NCBI RefSeq assembly: GCF_963665245.1
Contig: NZ_OY762267.1
Coordinates: forward strand, 1,798,001 to 1,862,000
Direction of reading: 5' to 3'
From: an uncultured Paludibaculum sp.
GTDB lineage: Bacteria > Acidobacteriota > Terriglobia > Bryobacterales > Bryobacteraceae
DNA: 64,000 nucleotides
Shown here: piece by piece, positions 56,875 to 64,000 of the stretch
Position numbering within the stretch: position 1 is the stretch's first letter
How the letters are laid out: every line of letters begins with the position of its first letter
Notes under the pieces: model-generated
Seen by the model: the letters and a program-made list of their open reading frames with translations, nothing else
Told to the model about the DNA's origin: nothing
Database searches by the model: none
Program-made: the position numbers and the translations under genes

Positions 56875-59800
56875 ATGTATCAGCCCGTACCCAAGGTGCC
56901 CGATTTCCCCGCTCTCGAGCGGGATGTGCTCCGTTTCTGGGAGCAGAACCAGACGTTCGCCAAGCTGCGCGCTCAGAACGCCGGCAAGGAGAAGTGGTCG
57001 TTTCTGGACGGGCCGATTACCGCCAACAACCCCATGGGCGTGCACCACGCCTGGGGCCGCACGTTGAAAGACATGTACCAGCGCTACCACGCCATGAACG
57101 GCAAGGAACTGCGCTACCAGAACGGCTTCGACTGCCAAGGCCTGTGGGTGGAAGTGGAAGTGGAGAAGAGCCTCGGCCTGGGCACGAAGCGCGATATCGC
57201 CGACTACGGCATGGACAAGTTCGTGCGTGCCTGCAAAGAACGCGTGCTGACCTTTGCCACCCGGCAGACTGAGCAGTCGATCCGCCTGGGCTACTGGTGC
57301 GACTGGGACAAGCCGGAAGTGCTGTTGGGCCTGCGCGACGCCCTGGCCGATGGCGACCGCGTGGTGACGTTCACCATGCCCAGCGGCAAGGAAGTCACCG
57401 CCCGCGCCAGCGAGATCATCGGCAAGCTGGGCAGCGCGGAGTACGGCGGCAGCTACTTCACGTTCGCCAACGAGAACAACTACACGATCTGGTCGTTCCT
57501 GAAGAAGTGCCATTCCGAAGGCTTCATCTACCGCGGTCACGACGTGATGCCGTGGTGCGGCCGTTGCGGAACTGGCTTGTCGCAGATGGAAGTGGCCGAA
57601 GGCCGCAAAATCACACAGCACACGTCCGTGTTCGTGCGGTTCCCCATTCTGGGCGAGGGAAAGACGGCGCTGCTGGTGTGGACGACCACGCCTTGGACGC
57701 TGACCTCGAATGTGGCCGCAGCCGTGAATCCCGAGATGACGTATCTGAAGGTGCGCCACGGCGAGTGGACCTACTACATCGGCAAGGGCAACTTCGAGCG
57801 CGATCGCGTGCAGGACCTGCAAGTGGAGGGCAAGCACGAAACCCACAAACTGCCGTCGATCCGCACGATTCTGAAGGGCAGCGGGACGATCGACGTACTG
57901 GGTGAAGTGCCGGGCGCCGAACTGGTGGGACTGCGGTACACGGGCCCGTTCGACGAACTGCCGGCGCAGAACCAGGCGCGGCACGCGCATCGTGTGGTGC
58001 CGTGGACGGACGTCAGCGATGCCGAAGGTACGGGGATCGTCCACATCGCGCCGGGCTGCGGCGCCGAGGATCAGGAACTGGGCAAGACGGAAGATCTGGC
58101 GGTGATCGCGCCGCTGGGCGAGAACGCCCGCTTCCTGGATGGTTTTGGCGCCTACACTGGACGGCACGCCAGCGAGATCGCCGACGACATCGTGGCCGAA
58201 CTGCGCGAGAGGGGCCTGCTGGTCTCGAAGGAAAAGTATCCGCACGTCTATCCTCACTGCTGGCGCTGCAAGGAAGAGCTGATCTTCCGCCCCGTGGATG
58301 AATGGTTCATCCGCATGGACTGGCGCGACCGCATTCAGAACTCCGTTCCGACCATCAAGTGGATCCCGTCGGACGGCGAAGCCCGTGAGCAGGACTGGCT
58401 CAAGAACATGGGCGACTGGATGATCTCGAAGAAGCGCTTCTGGGGTCTCGCACTACCGATTTGGGTGTGTGGGGCCTGTCATGAGTTCCAGGTGATCGGG
58501 GGCTACGACGAGCTGAAGTCAAAGGCGATCGAAGGTTGGGACGAGTTTGAAGGCCACACACCACATCGTCCGTTCATCGACAAGGTGAAGCTGCGGTGCG
58601 AGCACTGCGGTGGCACCGCGACGCGCGTGGAAGATGTGGGCAACCCATGGCTGGACGCGGGCATCGTGCCGTTCTCGACGATGCGCTATACGACCGATAA
58701 CGACTATTGGGCGAAGTGGTTCCCGGCCGATCTGGTGCTGGAGTCGTTCCCGGGCCAGTTCCGCAACTGGTTCTATTCGATGCTGGCGATGTCGGCCATG
58801 CTGGTGAACAAGGCTCCGTTCAAGGCGCTGCTGGGTCACGGCCTGGTGCGCGACGCGCGCGGCGAGGAGATGCACAAATCGAAGGGCAACTCCATTGCGT
58901 TCGACGAAGCGGCGGAGGTGCTGGGCGCCGAAGTGATGCGCTACATCTATGCCGAGCAAAAGACCTCGCAGCATCTGAACTTCCCCGATCTGAAGCCCAC
59001 GGCCGGCCAGACCATCGACGGCGAGGCGCGCCGCAAACTGCTGACCTTCTGGAACTGCTACAGCTTCTTCGTGATGTATGCGTCGGCCGACGGGTGGAAG
59101 CCCTCCCCCGATGCGAAACCGAGCACGAACGAACTGGACCGCTGGGTGCTGAGCCGGCTACAACGCCTGGTCGCTGACGCCCACGGCTCGTTCCAGAGCT
59201 TCGAGCACTACAAGCTGATCGAGCGGTTCCAGGAGTTTGACGAGGACTTCTCGAATTGGTATCTGCGGCGCTCGCGGCGGCGGTTCTGGCAGAGCGACAA
59301 CGATGCCTACCAGACGCTGTATACGGTCCTGACGACGGTGATCCGGCTGATGGCGCCGGTGCTGCCGTTCCTGACGGAGCACGTGTACCAGAACCTGGTG
59401 CGGGCCGTGGATCCTGCCGCTCCGGAGTCCGTGCATCTGACGGCCTATCCGGTGGCCGACGAAAGCCTGATGGACGCGGACCTGGAAACTTCGATCGCGG
59501 CCGTGATCCGCATCAAGAACCTGGCGCTGCATCTGCGGACACAGAGCAAGGTGAAAGTGCGGCAGCCACTGAGCGTTCTCACCGTCCGGCCGAAGGATGA
59601 GCAGGAACGGAAGGTCCTGGAGAACGAGAAGTACGCCGCGCAGATCCTGGAGGAGGGCAACATCCAGCGGCTGGCCTTGATCGAAGACGAGGGCACGCTG
59701 GTGAAGGCTCGGCTAAAGCCCGACCTCAAGAAGCTCGGACCGCGCGCCGGTAAGCACCTGAAGGCGATCAGCGCGGCGTTTGAGTCCGCAACACTCCGCG

Positions 59801-60219
59801 AAGTCCGTGCCAACACAACGTTCCCCGTGCACATTGGGGACGAAGTCGTCGAAGTGGCGCAGGACGAGTACTTCGTGTTCTGGGAAGGCCCGGCGACGCT
59901 GCAATGTACCGAGGAGGGCGGGACGTTCCTGGCACTGGACACAACTCTCACGCCGGAACTGCTGCAGGAAGGCATTGCACGCGACTTCAACCGTCTGGTG
60001 CAGGATCAACGGAAGGCCCTGAATCTGCAGATCTCCGACCGGATCGCGGTGCGCTATCAGGCCTCGGCGCGCATCGCCGACGCTGTGGAAACGCACGTCG
60101 AATACCTCAAAGGGGAACTGCTGGCAGAGAGCATCCGGCTGGAGACGGAGCTACCCGATGCGGCTGCGTTGACGCTGGGCGGCGAACCGCTGGCGGTGGC
60201 CTTGAGCAAAGTGAGTTAA
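56875..60219 (+). CDS. ileS: Isoleucyl-tRNA synthetase, eukaryote-like type
   Basis: 1114 residues. The HIGH motif appears as PMGVHHAW (residues 53-60) and KMSKS as MHKSKGNS near 666. The N-terminus FLDGPITANNPMGVHH and the block GFDCQGLWVEVEVEKSLGLG place it in the IleRS2, eukaryote-like group, whose members are often naturally resistant to mupirocin. A stretch of about 40 residues (LLGLRDALADGDRVVTFTMP and following) between CDWD and SYFTFANENNY is an insertion seen in part of this group. An anticodon-binding region and C-terminal domain follow. It charges tRNA-Ile. No T-box or strong ribosome site is visible upstream. It follows the oxidoreductase divergently. Confidence 0.96.
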   Translation: MYQPVPKVPDFPALERDVLRFWEQNQTFAKLRAQNAGKEKWSFLDGPITANNPMGVHHAWGRTLKDMYQRYHAMNGKELRYQNGFDCQGLWVEVEVEKSLGLGTKRDIADYGMDKFVRACKERVLTFATRQTEQSIRLGYWCDWDKPEVLLGLRDALADGDRVVTFTMPSGKEVTARASEIIGKLGSAEYGGSYFTFANENNYTIWSFLKKCHSEGFIYRGHDVMPWCGRCGTGLSQMEVAEGRKITQHTSVFVRFPILGEGKTALLVWTTTPWTLTSNVAAAVNPEMTYLKVRHGEWTYYIGKGNFERDRVQDLQVEGKHETHKLPSIRTILKGSGTIDVLGEVPGAELVGLRYTGPFDELPAQNQARHAHRVVPWTDVSDAEGTGIVHIAPGCGAEDQELGKTEDLAVIAPLGENARFLDGFGAYTGRHASEIADDIVAELRERGLLVSKEKYPHVYPHCWRCKEELIFRPVDEWFIRMDWRDRIQNSVPTIKWIPSDGEAREQDWLKNMGDWMISKKRFWGLALPIWVCGACHEFQVIGGYDELKSKAIEGWDEFEGHTPHRPFIDKVKLRCEHCGGTATRVEDVGNPWLDAGIVPFSTMRYTTDNDYWAKWFPADLVLESFPGQFRNWFYSMLAMSAMLVNKAPFKALLGHGLVRDARGEEMHKSKGNSIAFDEAAEVLGAEVMRYIYAEQKTSQHLNFPDLKPTAGQTIDGEARRKLLTFWNCYSFFVMYASADGWKPSPDAKPSTNELDRWVLSRLQRLVADAHGSFQSFEHYKLIERFQEFDEDFSNWYLRRSRRRFWQSDNDAYQTLYTVLTTVIRLMAPVLPFLTEHVYQNLVRAVDPAAPESVHLTAYPVADESLMDADLETSIAAVIRIKNLALHLRTQSKVKVRQPLSVLTVRPKDEQERKVLENEKYAAQILEEGNIQRLALIEDEGTLVKARLKPDLKKLGPRAGKHLKAISAAFESATLREVRANTTFPVHIGDEVVEVAQDEYFVFWEGPATLQCTEEGGTFLALDTTLTPELLQEGIARDFNRLVQDQRKALNLQISDRIAVRYQASARIADAVETHVEYLKGELLAESIRLETELPDAAALTLGGEPLAVALSKVS

Positions 60220-60230
60220 CCGGGCGACGG

Positions 60231-61130
60231 CTATTGAGACCCAGCCGCGGGCTTCGGCGTGAGAAAGCGTGCCGATTCCTCATCGCCGGCAGCCCGGCAG
60301 ATTCTGGCTAACAGGACAGCCAGCGGTTGGAGTTCGAGTGGCGGGCGCTCGCCTGCGAGAGCGGCCAGCGCCTTGCGCCACGCACCGTCCACCAGAGAAT
60401 CGATCCACACGGGGCAGTCGACGTCCGCGTTGAGGGGCCCGAGCGCATCGATGGACTCCTGCACTTCCGCCATCTCCTGGCTGCCATCGGAGTCCCAGCG
60501 GGACGCTGGCAGATTGGCGCTCCAGGCTTTGCTGTACAGATCGAAAAACAGCAGGCTCCATGCGTAGGCACGGCGGGCCGCTTCAGGAAACGCAGGTGTC
60601 AGGGCCTCCCCGGCATTGCGCCACATCTGCCCGAGGTCGTGGTCCTGCCAGTGGCCCCCATCGCCAAAAAGCTGCAATATGGCTTTCTCCTGCCGCTTCC
60701 GGGCGGGGCGGATTGTGATCCCGTCGGCGTCTGCCCGGTCCGGCAAAGTAGCGGCTGGTTCTGGCGGTGGCGCCAACCGGGTGTTGGGATGCGGCCGGCC
60801 ATCGTGGCTGGTGCGCGCGAGCCCCGCGCCATCGATGGCATAGATCTTGTTCATGACGCGCGCGTGCGCCTCCATGCGACGCGTGCTCTCATCGAGGCTG
60901 GTGAACTGAACACTCTGGGGAACCAACGCGCGCAGTGCGGCGTGGAAGTGGGCAGCGGCGCCTTTCTGACCGCCGAAGAAGAGAGAGTCGCCCCAACGCT
61001 CCTCGATCTCGGCCAGGATCCAGGACCCTTCCAGCGAGTCGCCGGAAGCCCCGAACTCCTGCTGCCAGGCCGCGTGCGCGGAGGAGAAGTCCCATTCATC
61101 CAGCAGCCGGGCCCAATCCGGATTCGCCAT
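60231..61130 (-). CDS. Hypothetical protein, unknown function
   Basis: 299 residues, soluble and helical. PDWARLLDEWDFSSAHAAWQ at the N-terminus, a Pro-rich linker near 110-130, and LQLFGDGGHWQDHDLGQMWR followed by AYAWSLLFFDLYSKAWSANL in the centre are its most regular parts. No signal peptide, membrane helix or catalytic motif is evident. It converges on ileS with about ten bases between stops and is divergent from the globin gene. Length and codon use look like a real gene. Confidence 0.7.
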   Translation of the reverse strand: MANPDWARLLDEWDFSSAHAAWQQEFGASGDSLEGSWILAEIEERWGDSLFFGGQKGAAAHFHAALRALVPQSVQFTSLDESTRRMEAHARVMNKIYAIDGAGLARTSHDGRPHPNTRLAPPPEPAATLPDRADADGITIRPARKRQEKAILQLFGDGGHWQDHDLGQMWRNAGEALTPAFPEAARRAYAWSLLFFDLYSKAWSANLPASRWDSDGSQEMAEVQESIDALGPLNADVDCPVWIDSLVDGAWRKALAALAGERPPLELQPLAVLLARICRAAGDEESARFLTPKPAAGSQ

Positions 61131-61253
61131 GGGTCCAGTTTCCTACGCCGCTCACGCTACGGGCAGCCGTTTCTTTCTCCGGCCCGGCCTGAATGCTACA
61201 CTGACCTGCCTGGGAAGTTTCGCACACCAAGTCCGACAGGAGTATATCCAAGA

Positions 61254-61694
61254 ATGAGTACGACCGTCCCCGAAGTGCCCGGGATCTGGCCTGAGCCCCG
61301 CGACATTGAAGTCATCCGAACCACATTCGCAAAGGTGAAGCTAACGCCGGAAGAGGCTGGATTGAAGTTCTACCAGCGTTTATTTGAAACGGCGCCGCAG
61401 GTGCGGCCCATGTTTCCGGCCGACCTGAAACCGCAAGCGGGCAAGCTGTTCCAGACACTGGGCGTGCTTGTGGCGAGCCTGGATCGAGTGGGGGAGTTGC
61501 TGCCTGTGCTGCGCTCGATGGGCCAACGGCACAAGGCCTATGGCGCCGAGCCGGATCACTATGCGGCAGTGGGAGCGGCGCTCCTCTGGACGTTGGAGCA
61601 GGAACTCGGCGATGCGTTTACTGAAGAGGCGCAGGATGACTGGACGCGGCTCTACACGCTGGTCTCGCGCGTGATGGTGGAAGGGGCGCAGTAG
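61254..61694 (+). CDS. Single-domain globin
   Basis: 146 residues from an ATG with AGGAG 13 bases upstream. It has the A-helix onset IEVIRTTFAKVKLTPEEAGL, KFYQRLFETAPQVRPMFP (the C-D corner Phe), LGVLVASLDRVGELLPVLRS, and proximal heme-ligand His93 in MGQRHKAYGAEP. The pattern HYAAVGAALLWTLEQELGDAF at the G-H region is that of bacterial flavohemoglobin-like globins lacking the reductase. It is likely a sensor, NO dioxygenase partner or O2 carrier. The reductase partner is not encoded nearby. Confidence 0.95.
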   Translation: MSTTVPEVPGIWPEPRDIEVIRTTFAKVKLTPEEAGLKFYQRLFETAPQVRPMFPADLKPQAGKLFQTLGVLVASLDRVGELLPVLRSMGQRHKAYGAEPDHYAAVGAALLWTLEQELGDAFTEEAQDDWTRLYTLVSRVMVEGAQ

Positions 61695-61775
61695 CGGGGG
61701 CTTCGACTGCACGACGATTGTCGTCAGGCCGACTGGAGCCCTTGGCCCCGCGCCGGCCTGATGACTCTTTGCCCA

Positions 61776-62054
61776 CTAACGCCGGCCGCCCCGGCTTTGC
61801 CCTCCACGCTGCCCACCGCGCTGCGACCCCCTGGGCCCGGTGCCATCGCATTGGCCGGAGCCGCTCTGCCGGCCCGATTTCGCGCCATGGCCGGTGCCGT
61901 CTTTCGGCCCATTGCCCTGGTAGCCGGTGCCGTTGCCCGGACCGTATCCACCGTTGCCGGCAGTTCCACCACGCCCAGCGACAAACTGCCCGGAGGCACT
62001 GGTCCAAGCCAGCATCGCGGCCACCACTGTCATCAATATCGTCGTCTTCTTCAT
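61776..62054 (-). CDS. Small secreted Gly-rich protein
   Basis: 92 residues with AGGAGG six bases before the ATG. A signal peptide (MKKTTILMTVVAAMLAWTSA) is followed by a low-complexity Gly/Asn/Gln/Arg-rich tail including GQRGGQSRGGRR. It is probably exported and disordered. Glycine-rich exported proteins of this kind occur in acidobacteria without known function; a matrix or RNA-binding role is only speculation. It is the convergent neighbour of the globin gene and lies downstream of the pentaheme cytochrome gene on the same strand. Confidence 0.7.
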   Translation of the reverse strand: MKKTTILMTVVAAMLAWTSASGQFVAGRGGTAGNGGYGPGNGTGYQGNGPKDGTGHGAKSGRQSGSGQCDGTGPRGSQRGGQRGGQSRGGRR

Positions 62055-62204
62055 ATTCAGCCTCCTCTCGGCTGTACTGACGGAAAGGCATCCCGGCGGC
62101 CAGGTTCGACGCAATTTGTTTCCAACGATTTAGTGTCTAGAGGTGAGGTTTCGGACCGCAAGGGGTGCAGCCGCGCGGGCAACCGCGTGCAGCAATTGCG
62201 GGGC

Positions 62205-63722
62205 TCAGAGCATCTGCTCGACGCGCGCTATCACCACGGGACGAGCCAGGTCCGGCGACAGCGCGAAGTCCGCCGGGCGGTGCTCGGGCTTAACCGTCTG
62301 GTAGAGGGCTTCCACCACAAGCCGGCAGCCCTTCCCTGCCTGGACCAGCGGGAGATTGTAGTGCGTAAGGGCGAAGCCGGAGCGGAAGTCGTCGCCTGGC
62401 TTCACGCCCACGGGGTCGATGTTCAGCGCCCCCAGTCCCTTCTCCGTGAGGCGGCTCCGGTCGAACCCCATGGGCAGGATCCGGCTGTCCTTCTTCTGGC
62501 GGGCAGAGCCCAGAAGCGAATGCGTCAGACGACCGCGTGCGTCCACCGCTTCCACCTCGAAGATCTGAACCTGCTCCGGTTTCTCGATCAGTAGGTGATG
62601 CGGCTGCAGCCCTTCGCCAATGCGGAGGCGTCCGGATTCGGGCTGCCAGTCACCGGATTCCCAGATCGTCGATTGCCGTTCATCCAGAAGTGCCACGCGA
62701 AGCCACAGCCGGCGGCTGGGGAAACCCGTGGGTAGCTTGTGGCCGGCCAGGTTGTTGATGGCGACATCCACCAGCAACGCACCCGGCTGCCGGCGCGTGG
62801 AGACCTGCAGTTTCAACGATCGCTCCAATTGGCTCTCCGCACGCTGCGTTGTCGTCTCAAGAACGGCGGCCTGGGCCGGATCGAGCCGGGCCAGCAACCG
62901 CGGAATCACGGCGTTGCCGCCGATGAACTCGTGGCGCCCAAAGGGCGTTCGTGGATCGGTCGGTGGGAAGGCTCCACCCGGCGGACGGTGAGCAATGTAC
63001 TGTGCCGATTCGAGTGGCGGCATGTGGCAGCCTTGGCAACTCTTTCCGGCTTGGGGATAGCCGCTCGCCAGCCATTCCAGAAAGGGTGCCTGCTCGACGA
63101 ACCGGGCTGGCGCGCCCGCGCCGGACTTCAGTGGCTGCGTAATGACGGTGTGGCAGGTTCCACACAGGGCGGAGTCGAGGATGTGCCGGGCCTCCCTGGG
63201 TTCAAAGCCCGTGTGGTGGAGCATGGGCATCGTGAAGGGCTCGCGATGCGGCCCGAACATCAGGTTGCCGGTGCCGATCTCAAAGTTCGCGGTGAACGAC
63301 GATTCGACGCCAAGCCCTTGTGGCTGAATCTGATGACAGAGCGCGCACCCTACCCCGTCGTTGCCCAGTTCCGCGAGATCGGACACGCTGAGACCGCGGC
63401 CAGTGGCGCGGGTAGGATATTGCTGCATCGGCGCGTGGCAGCGCAGACAGGTATCCTCGATCGCCTTTCGTTGGGCGGGCGCCTGCTCCACTTCGAAACG
63501 CACCTTGGCGCGCCAGTAAGGATCGGCACTGGAGTGCGCCATCATGCTGCCCGACCAGAGCGGATACTGGCCAATCCATGGGCCCGAGTTCCAGGACTGA
63601 CCAGGCGCGGGAATGCGCGCGTGGCAGAGCGCACAGTCCTCGGACGGGACGAATCGAGGCGGGTCAGCGCCCCACGCCAGCACTCCGGCCAGCGCTCCCC
63701 ACACGACGGCTCTGGTTGTCAT
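62205..63722 (-). CDS. Exported pentaheme cytochrome c
   Basis: 505 residues with signal sequence MTTRAVVWGALAGVLAWGA. Five CxxCH heme-binding motifs are seen: CALCH, CLRCH, CALCH, CGTCH and CQGCH, spread over the first 250 residues. The second half (ATTQRAESQLERSLKLQVST, then LLVDVAINNLAGHKLPTGFP) is a beta-rich domain found in multiheme cytochrome proteins of acidobacteria. It would move electrons in the periplasm. Its start overlaps the stop of the sigma-like gene by four bases (ATGA), so they are coupled. Confidence 0.93.
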   Translation of the reverse strand: MTTRAVVWGALAGVLAWGADPPRFVPSEDCALCHARIPAPGQSWNSGPWIGQYPLWSGSMMAHSSADPYWRAKVRFEVEQAPAQRKAIEDTCLRCHAPMQQYPTRATGRGLSVSDLAELGNDGVGCALCHQIQPQGLGVESSFTANFEIGTGNLMFGPHREPFTMPMLHHTGFEPREARHILDSALCGTCHTVITQPLKSGAGAPARFVEQAPFLEWLASGYPQAGKSCQGCHMPPLESAQYIAHRPPGGAFPPTDPRTPFGRHEFIGGNAVIPRLLARLDPAQAAVLETTTQRAESQLERSLKLQVSTRRQPGALLVDVAINNLAGHKLPTGFPSRRLWLRVALLDERQSTIWESGDWQPESGRLRIGEGLQPHHLLIEKPEQVQIFEVEAVDARGRLTHSLLGSARQKKDSRILPMGFDRSRLTEKGLGALNIDPVGVKPGDDFRSGFALTHYNLPLVQAGKGCRLVVEALYQTVKPEHRPADFALSPDLARPVVIARVEQML

Positions 63723-64000
63723 CGGAGCACCTCCGGGTTCGTTTCCTCGTGAATCAATGGTTGCCGCGTATCTTGCCCTTCCCCATCGAGCGCAACACGA
63801 AGCGCACGGCGGGCGCGCACCAGCCGGGTCCTCACCGCTTCCGTGGAGATCCTCAAGTCGGCCGCGGTCTCCCGTGTAGTCCGTCCTGCCGACACACGCT
63901 GCTCGAAGACCACTCGCAGACTCGGAGGCAGTGTCCGAATGCCATCGCGAACGGCCCTCTGCAACTCCCGCGCAGTGAGTTGTTCGAACGGGCCGGGCCG
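63719..64000 (-). CDS. RNA polymerase sigma factor, C-terminal part (runs off window)
   Basis: 94 residues remain. The sequence LRVVFEQRVSAGRTTRETAA with DLRISTEAVRTRLVRARRAL is sigma-70 region 4 with a typical helix-turn-helix. The N-terminal region 2 lies outside the window. The stop overlaps the cytochrome start, so the sigma gene and the multiheme cytochrome are cotranscribed. The sigma factor may control this operon. Confidence 0.85.
   Translation of the reverse strand, partial: RPGPFEQLTARELQRAVRDGIRTLPPSLRVVFEQRVSAGRTTRETAADLRISTEAVRTRLVRARRALRVALDGEGQDTRQPLIHEETNPEVLR

Noticed and set aside
56725..58257. 510-codon minus-strand ORF opposite ileS
   Set aside because: Antisense shadow of ileS; high-GC coding sequence often leaves the opposite frame open.

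Overview
The window is high-GC bacterial chromosome, most likely from an acidobacterium of the Solibacter/Bryobacter/Paludibaculum type. This is an inference from gene content: three giant duplicated orphan FtsX-type permeases (two paired with PadR regulators), a PEP-CTERM-tagged esterase, an ECF-like sigma factor in front of a zinc-ribbon/Ser-Thr kinase/TPR protein, several twin-arginine-like aldo/keto reductases and a Gfo/Idh/MocA protein. No rRNA, tRNA, integrase, transposase or CRISPR array was seen.

Layout. 0-6 kb: partial MFS transporter, secreted metallopeptidase-like protein, penicillin-acylase-family enzyme, PQQ dehydrogenase. 6-7.1 kb: first array of a GC-rich palindromic repeat. 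7.2-9.9 kb: orphan permease. 9.9-24 kb is the accessory part. It holds a three-gene operon (SMC/Rad50-like ATPase with a degenerate LexA/S24-like C-terminus, a small beta-rich protein and a membrane protein) that looks like an undescribed defence module. It also holds an EXLDI-family protein with a small membrane protein beside it, an ankyrin protein, a decayed DHFR/RibD fragment, a five-copy 259-bp tandem repeat, and a thirteen-copy 120-bp array read through by a gene. 24-32 kb: three aldo/keto reductases, a beta-propeller protein, a GDSL esterase, and an AraC regulator divergent from one reductase. 32-35 kb: permease plus PadR. 35-38 kb: small secreted and membrane proteins. 37.5-42.5 kb: sigma factor and giant kinase. 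42.7-43.8 kb: a probable R-S-E class ADP-ribosyltransferase. 44-47.6 kb: a sulfur-oxidation cluster (persulfide dioxygenase-rhodanese, 1-Cys peroxiredoxin, sulfite-oxidase-like protein). 47.7-51.4 kb: PIG-L deacetylase, then permease plus PadR. 51.5-64 kb: housekeeping genes (DUF1844, MBL hydrolase, ribF, ileS), an esterase, an oxidoreductase, a globin, a pentaheme cytochrome c and a partial sigma factor.

How genes work together. The sulfur cluster can plausibly take persulfide to sulfite and then sulfate. Two PadR-permease pairs share one design, with a TTGACA promoter and repeats around it. The 10.3-15.7 kb operon would combine a DNA-sensing ATPase with a membrane-anchored partner. The 6-kb and 22-kb arrays belong to one repeat family: inverted units at 6.08-6.2 kb carry the same 120-bp consensus as the 22-kb array, and the 22-kb array ends in a perfect 17-bp-stem hairpin where orientation flips. 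All functions are read from motifs by eye; no database search was possible.
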